Positions 27,251 through 36,248 of a stretch of DNA of 64,000 bases are shown piece after piece. The position numbers and the translations under genes are program-made. Position 1 is the first letter of the stretch. Every line of letters begins with the position of its first letter. This DNA is from Mycobacterium gordonae (lineage in GTDB: Bacteria; Actinomycetota; Actinomycetes; Mycobacteriales; Mycobacteriaceae). The DNA is taken from the NCBI RefSeq assembly GCF_002101675.1, contig NZ_LQOY01000155.1, positions 124,001 through 188,000 on the forward strand, written 5' to 3'. Under the pieces are notes generated by a model. The model saw nothing but the letters and a program-made list of their open reading frames with translations. It was not told where the DNA came from and ran no database searches.

Positions 27251-28840
27251 TCAATGCGATCGGACTCGGGCGCGGCCACCCCGGATGCGGCGGGCCAGGC
27301 GCAACTGGCGCCCATCCCGCCCGGGGGCCCAGAACCCGATCAGCAGCGCGGCCACAGCGACGATCACCGCCATCGCGATCGTCGACGCATGCATGGCGTG
27401 CAGGAAGGCCGTCTGGCTCAGGGTCGCCAATCGATCACCCTGTGGGCCAAGCTTTTCCGAGATTTCGACGGCCTTGGCCAGCGAGTCGGAGGCGGGCCCG
27501 CGGACCGGCTCGGGGAACGCTGTCAGCCTCGGCCGGAGCTGGTCACTGTAGCTCCCGGCCAGGATCGAGCCCGCCACGGCGATCCCCAGGGCCCCGCCCA
27601 ACTCGCGCGCCGTGTCGTTGACGGCGGACGCCACGCCCTGCTTCTCGTCCGGAACGGCTGCCATGATCGCCGAGGTCGTGGGCGCCGTGCAGAATCCGAT
27701 GCCCGTGCTGAGGATCAGCGTGGGCCAGGCGAAGTTGAGGTAGGACGAGTGCAAGTCGAGCACGACCATGCACAGGAAGCCCACCGCCATCATCACGGTG
27801 CCCAAGAACAGCACCAGGCGCAGGCCCAGCTTCGGGACGTACCACCAGGACAGTGCCGAGCAGATGCCCAACGGCACCATGAACGGACCCAGAGCCACCG
27901 CGGTCATCAGCGGCGAGTAGCCCATGATCTGCTGGACGTACTGCATGGCGAGAAAGAAGAAGCCGAACGTTCCGCCGAACAGGATCACGATGGTCGCCAC
28001 CCCCGTCGCGAAACTGGGATCGGAGAACAAGCGCACGTCCAGTAGTGGCTGCCGTTTGCGATATTCGACTATCCCGAAGACCGCGGCGATGACCGTCCCG
28101 AGGATCAGCCCGCCCCACACCTGGCTGTCGTCCCAGCCGCGCGTCGGTGCCTGCAGGATCGCGAACACTCCGATCGCTATGGCCGCGCCGATCAACACCG
28201 CGCCCCACCAGTCGACGCGCGGGGCCTCGTTGTCGCGCGACGGCGAAACGGTGCACGCCAGCGCGAAGATCACCAGGCCGGCCGCACCCAGCGACCAGAA
28301 GATGGCGTGCCAGTCCCAAAAGCGAAGCAGCAGGCCAGAACCCAGCATGCCGATCACGCCGCCGGATCCCGCGGTGCCGGCCCAGATGCCAACCGCCTTG
28401 AGGCGCTGCTCTTTCGGATACGCCACGGTCAGCAGCGACAGCGTGGCGGGCATGACGAACGCGGCGCCGACACCGGCCAGCGCGCGTCCCGCGATGATCT
28501 GCGTCGGGGAGTGCAACAGGGCCGGCGCGATGGATGCCACCGAGAAGATGGTCAGGCCGGCCAGCAGCGCGCCCCGGCGGCCGTAGCGGTCACCGACGGC
28601 ACCGGCGGGCAACAGCAGGCAGGCCAGCGCCAGGGTGTAGCCGTCGACAATCCACGTCAGCTGCGTCTGGGTGGCGGACGTGGCGACGGCGATGTCACCC
28701 AATGCGGTGTTCAAGGCCGTCATCGACGCGACCACCAGCGATACTCCGAGGCAGGCGACGGTCAGCGTCCAGCGCTGGGCCCGGGTGCTTTGGCCCGCTT
28801 CGTTCCCGCGCTCTCCGGGCCGGACTAGGGTTTGAACCAT
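27251..28840 (-). CDS. MFS drug exporter, 14-TM DHA2 (EmrB/QacA) type
   Basis: 529-residue inner-membrane proton antiporter. The MFS motif A GDRYGRRG is in loop 2-3 near residue 85, and RALAGVGAAFVMPATLSLL matches motif C-type helices. A C-terminal block GVASAVNDTARELGGALGIAVAGS is typical of DHA2 exporters. About 14 hydrophobic helices are visible. Divergent from a TetR gene with a perfectly placed palindrome between them, so it is probably repressed by that regulator. Substrate unknown. Confidence 0.92.
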   Translation of the reverse strand: MVQTLVRPGERGNEAGQSTRAQRWTLTVACLGVSLVVASMTALNTALGDIAVATSATQTQLTWIVDGYTLALACLLLPAGAVGDRYGRRGALLAGLTIFSVASIAPALLHSPTQIIAGRALAGVGAAFVMPATLSLLTVAYPKEQRLKAVGIWAGTAGSGGVIGMLGSGLLLRFWDWHAIFWSLGAAGLVIFALACTVSPSRDNEAPRVDWWGAVLIGAAIAIGVFAILQAPTRGWDDSQVWGGLILGTVIAAVFGIVEYRKRQPLLDVRLFSDPSFATGVATIVILFGGTFGFFFLAMQYVQQIMGYSPLMTAVALGPFMVPLGICSALSWWYVPKLGLRLVLFLGTVMMAVGFLCMVVLDLHSSYLNFAWPTLILSTGIGFCTAPTTSAIMAAVPDEKQGVASAVNDTARELGGALGIAVAGSILAGSYSDQLRPRLTAFPEPVRGPASDSLAKAVEISEKLGPQGDRLATLSQTAFLHAMHASTIAMAVIVAVAALLIGFWAPGRDGRQLRLARRIRGGRARVRSH

Positions 28841-28875
28841 GTGTGGCGCCCCCTCTCGGTGGCGAAGTAGTGACC

Positions 28876-28910
28876 GAGACTAATGGTCTCGTAGGTAGAC
28901 CGTTAATCTC
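28876..28910. promoter_or_regulatory. Palindromic operator between MFS and TetR genes
   Basis: Arms at 28876-28889 (GAGACTAATGGTCT) and 28897-28910 (AGACCGTTAATCTC) are reverse complements over 14 bp with two mismatches, 7 bp apart. A nested GAGAC-TAATG-GTCTC is in the left arm. Its place in the divergent gap fits a TetR binding site. Confidence 0.65.
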
Positions 28911-28936
28911 GTTTCCAAACAGGGAGGTGCATCACA

Positions 28937-29593
28937 ATCACCGACGGGAGTTACCGGGATCCCCGTCCGGCACGCTCGCGGGCCCGTTTGCTGGAGGCCG
29001 CGGCCTCGCTGCTGCGCACGGGGGGTCCCAGCGCCGTGACCGTTGACGCGGTCACCCGGGCCGCGAACGTCGCCAGAGCCACCCTGTATCGCCATTTCCC
29101 GAGCGGAAACGATTTGCTGGCAGCCACTTTCAGCAGTCTCATACCGCCGGCGCCGATGCCGCCGGCCGACGGGCCGTTGCGCGACCGGTTGTTGGCGCTG
29201 GTCCTGGCTCAAGCCGAGTCCATCGCCGAAGCACCTGCCGTGCTGACCGCAATGGCTTGGCTGGCGCTGGGTCCCGACCTTCAGGAGCTACCCGAGCCCG
29301 CAGACCAGCTGGCCGCGCAGAGCGCGATTACCAGCCTGCGCGAGCGCATCGCCCAGCAGTACGCGGCGCCTTTCGACGCGCTGTTCGACGGCCCGCAGGC
29401 CGCCGAGTTGGGGGAGGTGGACCGATCCAGCGCCATCGCGCTGCTAATCGGCCCATTGGTCCTCGGCCGGCTCAGCACGCTGCCGGACTTCGATTATCGA
29501 GAGACGGCGCGCGCCGCCGTGGACGGCTTCCTCGAGGTGCAGTGCCGCCGTGCCCCCGGCGTCAACCCGAACATCGAATCGGCAGGTGCTTGA
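28937..29593 (+). CDS. TetR-family regulator with no standard start codon before its HTH
   Basis: The open frame runs from a stop at 28904 to 29593. Sequence from 28937 reads ITDGSYRDPRPARSRARLLEAA, the normal N-terminal tail and first helix of a TetR protein, followed by the helix-turn-helix VDAVTRAANVARATLYRHF. No ATG, GTG or TTG exists in frame until TTG 28988, which would cut helix 1. AGGGAGG at 28921-28927 is 9 nt before ATC 28937, so a rare ATC start is proposed; a one-base error is the alternative. From 28937 the product is 218 residues, from 28988 it is 201. Probably represses the divergent MFS gene. Confidence 0.8.
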   Translation: MTDGSYRDPRPARSRARLLEAAASLLRTGGPSAVTVDAVTRAANVARATLYRHFPSGNDLLAATFSSLIPPAPMPPADGPLRDRLLALVLAQAESIAEAPAVLTAMAWLALGPDLQELPEPADQLAAQSAITSLRERIAQQYAAPFDALFDGPQAAELGEVDRSSAIALLIGPLVLGRLSTLPDFDYRETARAAVDGFLEVQCRRAPGVNPNIESAGA

Positions 29594-29646
29594 GTCCGGT
29601 CCCGGGCCCGATCGAGCCGTCCGCACCTGGCTGGCTCGCTGAATTC

Positions 29647-30048
29647 TCAGAGACCGGTTCGGTCCTTGATCCGTTGCCGGACCGCCGCCTTTCCCTCGGC
29701 GAGGGTCGCCAGGCCCAATCGGGTGGCGTTCCATCTGCTTTCGTTGTCGTGCACCCACCGCGCATAGACCAGCTCGGAGTGCTCCAAGAGCTGGATGGCC
29801 TCCAGTGTCGACTCCTGCACCGGCCTGGCCGGCAGGATGAAACCCGTCCGCGCGGGAAAACCGCGAAACATCCAATCGGTGAAGTCGGACAGCGCCAGCG
29901 GGGAGGCCTGACCCGAGGGCGCCCGAAGGTCAGGATCGAAGGCCGACATGAGTTCCGCCGCCAGCTCGCCCGGCGGCGCGCCGTTGATCCAGTCGATCAT
30001 CGGTTGCGCGGGGTCAGGTTCCCCCGGGCTCGGCCCGAATACCGGCAT
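29647..30048 (-). CDS. Hypothetical protein
   Basis: 133 residues from ATG 30048, which has AAGGAG 6 nt upstream; TTG 30054 is less likely. Not recognised. It is soluble with no signal peptide or membrane segment. A Pro-rich N-terminus is followed by helical segments (MIDWINGAPPGELAAELMSAF, ALSDFTDWMFRGFP, ESTLEAIQLLEHSELVYARW). Ends ATLAEGKAAVRQRIKDRTGL, a basic helix. Convergent with the TetR gene and divergent from the S10 operon. Confidence 0.7.
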   Translation of the reverse strand: MPVFGPSPGEPDPAQPMIDWINGAPPGELAAELMSAFDPDLRAPSGQASPLALSDFTDWMFRGFPARTGFILPARPVQESTLEAIQLLEHSELVYARWVHDNESRWNATRLGLATLAEGKAAVRQRIKDRTGL

Positions 30049-30160
30049 GCGCAACTCCTTCCGCGGGTCCCGGCCACCGGATCGCAGCGTACGCGCGACC
30101 TGCGGTGATAGTTATGGGGAGGCGTGCCTCGGTGGGCCGGTTGCAGCAATGACCTGAGAT

Positions 30161-30189
30161 TTGGCCGTCGCGGTGATCTGAGGCATACT
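30161..30189 (+). promoter_or_regulatory. Promoter of the S10 ribosomal operon
   Basis: TTGGCC at 30161-30166 and CATACT at 30184-30189 are separated by 17 bp. This is the best sigma-A-type match in the gap before rpsJ. Confidence 0.5.
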
Positions 30190-30237
30190 GTTCAGGTTGC
30201 CTTGCGCCAGGTTCACCCCTGGCCGGGCATACGACCA

Positions 30238-30254
30238 GCGCCCACCATGGGCGC
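30238..30254 (+). promoter_or_regulatory. Hairpin in the S10 leader
   Basis: GCGCCCA (30238-30244), loop CCA, TGGGCGC (30248-30254): a perfect 7-bp stem about 220 nt before rpsJ and inside the predicted transcript. Could be part of ribosomal-protein feedback control; no direct evidence. Confidence 0.4.
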
Positions 30255-30473
30255 GTCCGGTCCCCACCTTGGAGCGCGACTATTTCGGCCGCCTACGAGG
30301 CTGCGTGCGGGTGACACACCCGAGCGCGGGGAGCGGTTGAACCACGACAGGTAAACAGCGGCGCAGTATCCGGCGCAACGCTAGAGCGGCCCTCCTCGGG
30401 GAGGTCGATCCACGCGTCCGGGGGCACCGAGTCCTTTTACGGGCTCACATGTGGGAGAAGAGGTAGGAGAAGC

Positions 30474-30779
30474 GTGGCGGGACAAAAGATCCGCATCAGG
30501 CTCAAGGCCTACGACCATGAGGCTATTGACGCCTCGGCGCGCAAGATCGTCGAGACCGTCGTCCGTACCGGAGCCAGCGTCGTAGGACCGGTGCCGCTGC
30601 CGACGGAAAAAAACGTGTACTGCGTCATCCGCTCTCCGCATAAGTACAAGGACTCGCGGGAGCACTTCGAGATGCGGACACACAAGCGGCTCATCGACAT
30701 CCTCGACCCGACGCCGAAGACCGTTGACGCGCTGATGCGCATCGATCTTCCGGCCAGTGTCGACGTCAACATCCAGTAG
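30474..30779 (+). CDS. rpsJ: 30S ribosomal protein S10
   Basis: 101 residues, the mycobacterial length; binds the 30S head and also works with NusB in antitermination. GQKIRIRLKAYDHEAIDASA and RSPHKYKDSREHFEMRTHKRLIDI are classical. First gene of the S10 operon, starting with GTG behind TAGGAG. Confidence 0.98.
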   Translation: MAGQKIRIRLKAYDHEAIDASARKIVETVVRTGASVVGPVPLPTEKNVYCVIRSPHKYKDSREHFEMRTHKRLIDILDPTPKTVDALMRIDLPASVDVNIQ

Positions 30780-30793
30780 GAGCTTGGGCAGCA

Positions 30794-31447
30794 ATGGCGA
30801 GAAAAGGCATTCTGGGTACCAAGCTGGGCATGACGCAGGTATTCGACGAGAACAACAGAGTCGTGCCGGTGACTGTCGTCAAAGCCGGGCCGAACGTGGT
30901 GACCCGCGTCCGTACCCCGGAGCGTGACGGATACAGCGCCGTGCAACTGGCTTACGGCGAAATCAGCCCACGCAAGGTCAACAAGCCGGTCACCGGCCAG
31001 TATGCGGCCGCGGGAGTCAACCCGCGCCGGCACCTGGCCGAGTTGCGGCTGGACGACGCGGAAGCGGCGGCCGAGTACGAGGTCGGCCAGGAGCTGACGG
31101 CGGAGATCTTCGCCGACGGCGCCTACGTCGACGTCACCGGCACGTCCAAGGGCAAGGGCTTCGCCGGGACGATGAAGCGGCACGGATTCCGTGGGCAGGG
31201 CGCCAGCCACGGCGCCCAGGCGGTGCACCGGCGCCCGGGTTCCATCGGTGGATGTTCCACTCCGGCAAGGGTTTTCAAGGGCACCCGGATGGCCGGCCGG
31301 ATGGGTAACGACCGGGTGACCGTGCAGAACCTGGTGGTGCACAAGGTGGACGCCGCCAACGGCGTGCTGTTGATCAAGGGAGCGGTCCCCGGCCGCACCG
31401 GCGGACTCGTCGTGGTCCGCAGCGCGATCAAACGAGGTGAGAAGTAA
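30794..31447 (+). CDS. rplC: 50S ribosomal protein L3
   Basis: 217 residues, one of the earliest assembly proteins, near the peptidyl transferase centre. Starts MARKGILGTKLGMTQVF; the central loop HRRPGSIGGCSTPARVFKGTRMAGRMG is the conserved rRNA-contacting segment that reaches the active site. Overlaps rplD by one base (TAATG). Confidence 0.98.
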   Translation: MARKGILGTKLGMTQVFDENNRVVPVTVVKAGPNVVTRVRTPERDGYSAVQLAYGEISPRKVNKPVTGQYAAAGVNPRRHLAELRLDDAEAAAEYEVGQELTAEIFADGAYVDVTGTSKGKGFAGTMKRHGFRGQGASHGAQAVHRRPGSIGGCSTPARVFKGTRMAGRMGNDRVTVQNLVVHKVDAANGVLLIKGAVPGRTGGLVVVRSAIKRGEK

Positions 31448-32112
31448 TGGCTCTCAAGATTGACGTGAAGACGCCCGCCGGCAAGGTCGACGGCTCCATC
31501 GAGCTGCCCGCCGCGTTGTTCGACGCACCGGCCAACATCGCGCTGATGCACCAGGTGGTCACCGCGCAACGCGCCGCGGCGCGTCAGGGCACGCACTCGA
31601 CGAAGACCCGCGGCGACGTCAGCGGCGGTGGCCGCAAGCCCTACCGTCAAAAGGGGACTGGCCGCGCCCGGCAGGGGTCGACGCGTGCTCCGCAGTTCAC
31701 CGGCGGTGGCGTGGTGCACGGCCCCAAGCCCCGCGACTACAGCCAGCGCACGCCCAAGAAGATGATCGCTGCCGCTTTGCGCGGGGCACTGTCCGACCGG
31801 GCCCGCAACGGACGTATTCACGCGGTCACCGAGCTGGTGGAAGGGCAGACTCCTTCCACCAAGAGCGCCAAGGCATTTCTGGCCACGCTGACCGACCGCA
31901 AGCAGGTCCTGGTGGTCGTCGGCCGCAGCGACGAGGCCGGTGTGAAGAGTGTGCGCAACCTGCCGGGTGTGCACATCCTGCCGCCAGACCAGCTCAACAC
32001 CTATGACGTGCTGCACGCCGACGACGTGGTGTTCAGCGTGGAGGCCTTGAACGCCTATATCTCAGCTAATACAGCCAACCCGGCATCTTCTTCCGAGGAG
32101 GTTTCGGCCTGA
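31447..32112 (+). CDS. rplD: 50S ribosomal protein L4
   Basis: 221 residues. The long loop GGGRKPYRQKGTGRARQGSTRAPQFTGGG (about residues 58-86) lines the exit tunnel and is the macrolide-relevant segment. The globular part follows and the C-terminus is Ser/Glu-rich. Overlaps rplC and rplW by single bases (TGATG). Confidence 0.98.
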   Translation: MALKIDVKTPAGKVDGSIELPAALFDAPANIALMHQVVTAQRAAARQGTHSTKTRGDVSGGGRKPYRQKGTGRARQGSTRAPQFTGGGVVHGPKPRDYSQRTPKKMIAAALRGALSDRARNGRIHAVTELVEGQTPSTKSAKAFLATLTDRKQVLVVVGRSDEAGVKSVRNLPGVHILPPDQLNTYDVLHADDVVFSVEALNAYISANTANPASSSEEVSA

Positions 32113-32414
32113 TGGCGACCATCGCTGACCCCCGCGACATCATTCTGGCGCCGGTCATCTCCGAGAAGTCCTACGGGCTGCTCGACGACAACGTGTACAC
32201 CTTCGTGGTGCACCCCGACTCGAACAAGACGCAGATCAAGATCGCGATCGAGAAGATCTTCGCCGTCAAGGTCGCATCGGTGAATACCGCGAATCGGCAG
32301 GGCAAGCGCAAGCGCACCCGGTCCGGTTACGGCACGCGCAAGAGCACCAAGCGCGCCATCGTCACCCTGGCACCGGGCAGCAAGCCGATCGACTTGTTCG
32401 GAGCCCCGGCCTAG
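32112..32414 (+). CDS. rplW: 50S ribosomal protein L23
   Basis: 100 residues; sits at the tunnel exit and is the docking site for trigger factor and the signal recognition particle. Starts MATIADPRDIILAPVISEKSY and contains KRTRSGYGTRKSTKRAIVTL, the rRNA-binding basic loop. Coupled to rplD. Confidence 0.98.
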   Translation: MATIADPRDIILAPVISEKSYGLLDDNVYTFVVHPDSNKTQIKIAIEKIFAVKVASVNTANRQGKRKRTRSGYGTRKSTKRAIVTLAPGSKPIDLFGAPA

Positions 32415-32447
32415 CCCGGCGCGCGCGAGAGAGAGACCTGATCAGAC

Positions 32448-33290
<843 letters not shown>

Positions 33291-33302
33291 GAGTAACCAA
33301 CC

Positions 33303-33584
33303 ATGCCACGCAGCCTCAAGAAGGGCCCGTTCGTCGACGACCATCTGCTCAAGAAGGTCGACGTGCAGAACGAGAAGAACACCAAGCAGGTCATCAAGAC
33401 CTGGTCGCGACGGTCGACCATCATTCCCGACTTCATCGGCCACACGTTTGCGGTGCACGACGGCCGCAAGCACGTGCCGGTGTTCGTCACCGAATCGATG
33501 GTGGGTCACAAGCTGGGGGAGTTCGCGCCCACCCGCACCTTCAAGGGACACATCAAGGACGACCGGAAGAGTAAGCGGCGATGA
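33303..33584 (+). CDS. rpsS: 30S ribosomal protein S19
   Basis: 93 residues; forms the S13-S19 head complex near the A site. Starts [44 protein letters not shown] is conserved. Stop overlaps rplV by ATGA. Confidence 0.98.
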
Positions 33585-34111
33585 GTACTACCACCGAATA
33601 TCCGTCGGCGACCGCCAAGGCGCGGTTCGTGCGGGTGTCGCCCACCAAAGCGCGTCGGGTCATCGATCTGGTGCGTGGCCGGTCGGTGACCGACGCACTC
33701 GACATCCTGCGCTGGGCGCCGCAGGCGGCCAGCGAACCGGTGGCCAAGGTGATCGCCAGTGCCGCCGCCAATGCGCAGAACAACAACGGCCTGGACCCGA
33801 ACACTCTGGTGGTGGCCACCGTCTACGCCGACGAGGGCCCGACCGCCAAGCGGATCCGTCCGCGTGCGCAGGGCCGCGCGTTCCGCATCCGGCGGCGCAC
33901 CAGCCACATCACGGTGATCGTGGAGAGCAGGCCCAGCAAGGACGAGCGCTCCTCGAAGTCCTCGCGGACCCGTCGCGCCGAGGGCAGCAAGGCCGCCGCG
34001 AAGGCGCCCGCGAAGAAGGCGCCTGCCAAGAAGGCGGCCACCAAAGCGCCCGCCAAGAAGGCACCCGCGAAGACGTCTGAGGCTTCTGAAGCGAAGGGAG
34101 GCTCAGACTAG
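33581..34111 (+). CDS. rplV: 50S ribosomal protein L22 with Lys/Ala-rich tail
   Basis: 176 residues; core L22 (about 1-125) with the tunnel loop [24 protein letters not shown], followed by a mycobacterial tail of [11 protein letters not shown] repeats and KGGSD. The tail is shorter than I recall in M. tuberculosis (197 residues in total). Overlaps rpsC by one base. Confidence 0.97.
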
Positions 34112-34938
34112 TGGGCCAGAAGATCAATCCGCACGGCTTCCGCCTGGGTATCACCACCGACTGGAAGTCACGCTGGTACGCCGACAAGCAGTACTCCGAG
34201 TACGTCAAGGAGGACGTCGCCATCCGGCGGCTGCTGTCCTCGGGCCTGGAGCGTGCGGGCATCGCTGATGTGGAGATCGAGCGGACCCGCGACCGGGTCC
34301 GGGTCGACATCCACACAGCGCGGCCGGGCATCGTCATCGGCCGGCGGGGCACCGAGGCCGACCGCATCCGCGCCGACTTGGAGAAGCTCACCAAAAAGCA
34401 GGTGCAGCTGAACATCCTCGAGGTGAAAAACCCCGAGTCCCAAGCGCAATTGGTGGCCCAGGGCGTCGCGGAGCAGCTGAGCAACCGCGTGGCGTTCCGC
34501 CGGGCGATGCGCAAGGCCATCCAGTCGGCCATGCGCCAGCCCAACGTCAAAGGCATCCGGGTGCAGTGCTCGGGCCGTCTGGGTGGCGCCGAGATGAGCC
34601 GCTCGGAGTTCTACCGCGAAGGCCGGGTTCCGCTGCACACGCTGCGGGCGGACATCGACTATGGCCTGTACGAGGCCAAGACCACCTTCGGCCGCATCGG
34701 CGTGAAGGTCTGGATTTACAAGGGCGACATCGTCGGCGGCAAGCGCGAACTGGCTGCCGCCGCACCGGCCGGTGCCGACCGCCCGCGTCGCGAGCGGCCT
34801 TCGGGCACCCGTCCGCGCCGCAGCGGCGCCTCGGGCACCACGGCGACCGGCACTGACGCCGGCCGTGCCGCCGGCGGCGACGAGACCGCCCCCGAAGCAG
34901 CAGCGCCGGCAGTAGAAGCGCAGAGCACGGAGAGCTGA
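34111..34938 (+). CDS. rpsC: 30S ribosomal protein S3
   Basis: 275 residues from GTG. Begins MGQKINPHGFRLGITTDWKSRWY; the KH domain carries VIGRRGTEADRIRADLEKLT near residue 75 and the second domain holds SEFYREGRVPLHTLRADIDYG. The final 60 residues are a low-complexity Arg/Thr/Ala extension seen in actinobacteria. Contributes to the mRNA entry tunnel and helicase activity. Confidence 0.98.
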   Translation: MGQKINPHGFRLGITTDWKSRWYADKQYSEYVKEDVAIRRLLSSGLERAGIADVEIERTRDRVRVDIHTARPGIVIGRRGTEADRIRADLEKLTKKQVQLNILEVKNPESQAQLVAQGVAEQLSNRVAFRRAMRKAIQSAMRQPNVKGIRVQCSGRLGGAEMSRSEFYREGRVPLHTLRADIDYGLYEAKTTFGRIGVKVWIYKGDIVGGKRELAAAAPAGADRPRRERPSGTRPRRSGASGTTATGTDAGRAAGGDETAPEAAAPAVEAQSTES

Positions 34939-34941
34939 ATC

Positions 34942-35358
34942 ATGTTGATTCCCCGCAAGGTTAAACACCGCAAGCAACACCACCCGCGCCAGCGCGGTAT
35001 CGCCAGTGGCGGCACCGCGGTGAACTTCGGCGACTACGGGATCCAGGCGCTCGAGCACGCCTACGTCACCAACCGGCAGATCGAGTCCGCTCGTATCGCC
35101 ATCAACCGGCACATCAAGCGTGGCGGCAAGGTGTGGATCAACATCTTCCCGGACCGCCCCCTGACCAAGAAGCCCGCCGAGACCCGGATGGGTTCCGGTA
35201 AGGGTTCACCGGAATGGTGGGTCGTGAACGTCAAGCCCGGACGCGTGCTGTTCGAGCTGAGCTACCCGAACGAGCAGATCGCCCGCGCGGCGCTCACCCG
35301 AGCCATCCACAAGCTGCCGATCAAGGCACGCATCGTTACCCGAGAGGAGCAGTTCTGA
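34942..35358 (+). CDS. rplP: 50S ribosomal protein L16
   Basis: 138 residues. MLIPRKVKHRKQHHPRQRG start, then IFPDRPLTKKPAETRMGSGKGSPEWW, the conserved loop near the A-site tRNA. Late assembly protein needed for peptidyl transferase. The stop overlaps the rpmC ATG (TGATG). Confidence 0.98.
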   Translation: MLIPRKVKHRKQHHPRQRGIASGGTAVNFGDYGIQALEHAYVTNRQIESARIAINRHIKRGGKVWINIFPDRPLTKKPAETRMGSGKGSPEWWVVNVKPGRVLFELSYPNEQIARAALTRAIHKLPIKARIVTREEQF

Positions 35359-35600
35359 TGGCAGTGGGAATTTCCCCTGGCGAACTGCGCGAGCTCACCG
35401 ACGAGGAGCTGCAGGAGCGGGTCCGCGAGTCCAAGGAAGAGCTGTTCAACCTGCGCTTCCAAATGGCTACCGGTCAGCTCAGCAACAACCGCCGGCTGCG
35501 CACGGTGCGGCAGGAGATCGCGCGCGTCTACACGGTGCTGCGCGAACGAGAACTGGGTCTGGCTAGTGGGCCCGACGGGTCCGACGGTAAGGAATCGTGA
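35358..35600 (+). CDS. rpmC: 50S ribosomal protein L29
   Basis: 80 residues, slightly longer than the 77 of M. tuberculosis. Two-helix hairpin: GELRELTDEELQERVRESKEELFNLRFQ and LRTVRQEIARVYTVLRERE, followed by a short acidic tail. Surrounds the tunnel exit. Stop overlaps rpsQ. Confidence 0.97.
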   Translation: MAVGISPGELRELTDEELQERVRESKEELFNLRFQMATGQLSNNRRLRTVRQEIARVYTVLRERELGLASGPDGSDGKES

Positions 35601-35935
35601 TGGCAGAGGCGAAGAAAGCGGCCCCCAAAGCGGAAGCTCCCGCAAAGGAGAAGGGCCCCAAGCACACTCCGGCCAATCCCAAGCCGCGCGGTCGTCGTAA
35701 GACCCGCATCGGCTACGTGGTGAGCGACAAGATGCAGAAGACGATTGTCGTGGAGCTCGAAGACCGCGTGCGGCACCCGTTGTACGGCAAGATCATTCGG
35801 ACGACCAAGAAGGTCAAGGCCCACGACGAGAACAGCATCGCCGGCATCGGCGACCGCGTCTCGCTGATGGAGACCCGGCCGCTGTCGGCGACCAAGCGCT
35901 GGCGCCTCGTCGAAATCCTCGAGAAGGCCAAGTAG
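35600..35935 (+). CDS. rpsQ: 30S ribosomal protein S17
   Basis: 111 residues from ATG 35600; GTG 35597 adds one residue and cannot be excluded. The OB fold (about 32-105) carries TRIGYVVSDKMQKTIVVELEDRVRHPLYGK. An N-terminal Lys/Ala/Pro tail is shorter than in M. tuberculosis (total 136 there). Last gene of the S10 operon, followed at once by a strong terminator. Confidence 0.97.
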   Translation: MAEAKKAAPKAEAPAKEKGPKHTPANPKPRGRRKTRIGYVVSDKMQKTIVVELEDRVRHPLYGKIIRTTKKVKAHDENSIAGIGDRVSLMETRPLSATKRWRLVEILEKAK

Positions 35936-35947
35936 CTCGGGCGAGCA

Positions 35948-35993
35948 GACGCGAAAGCCCCCGTTTCGTAGGCGAAACGGGGGCTTTCGCGTC
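35948..35993 (+). terminator. Terminator of the S10 operon
   Basis: A perfect 21-bp stem with a 4-nt loop: arms 35948-35968 and 35973-35993, loop TAGG. The stem core is GCGAAAGCCCCCGTTTCG. It starts with GAGCAGACGC, as do the tuf and rplO terminators; only the outermost flank on the right arm is degenerate (GTCTCTTCGC). Confidence 0.9.
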
Positions 35994-36149
35994 TCTTCGC
36001 GCGGGCAGGGGAGTCCTTGCCAGACCCGTGTCCACCGGCTAGGGGACAACGGATATCACCACACCCCGGCCGGTCGGAGGACACCGCTCGGCGAATCGCG
36101 TTGTTAGTTTTTCGGTACGTGATTCAAACGCCGAGAAGAAAGAGAAGTC

Positions 36150-36230
36150 GTGTCCCACGAGATGCTGTTCTGCGAGAGCGAGACCGTTTACTCCATGCCC
36201 ATCTACAGCGCCGGCGACATCTGCGAGTAG
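36150..36230 (+). CDS. Small acidic peptide, possible RiPP precursor
   Basis: A 26-residue frame from GTG 36150 with AGAAAGAGAAG upstream. 26 of its 27 codons end in G or C, close to the bias of real genes here. The peptide is acidic, has no Lys or Arg, and contains Cys8 and Cys25 and two Tyr (14 and 19) within VYSMPIYSAGD. It is not a known family to me. It lies alone after the S10 terminator and converges on a methyltransferase gene whose divergent partner is a P450; that trio recalls P450-modified peptide loci such as cittilin, but nothing here proves processing. It could also be a free-standing small protein or chance frame. Confidence 0.5.
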   Translation: MSHEMLFCESETVYSMPIYSAGDICE

Positions 36231-36248
36231 TCGAGTCGAGCCATACCG

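Larger units (their letters stand above)
30055..30473 (+). other. S10 operon upstream region and leader
   Basis: 419 bp with no protein gene. It holds a sigma-A-like promoter at 30161-30189 and a leader of about 280 nt containing a perfect hairpin at 30238-30254. The end of the leader has GTAGGAG just before the rpsJ GTG. Confidence 0.7.
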
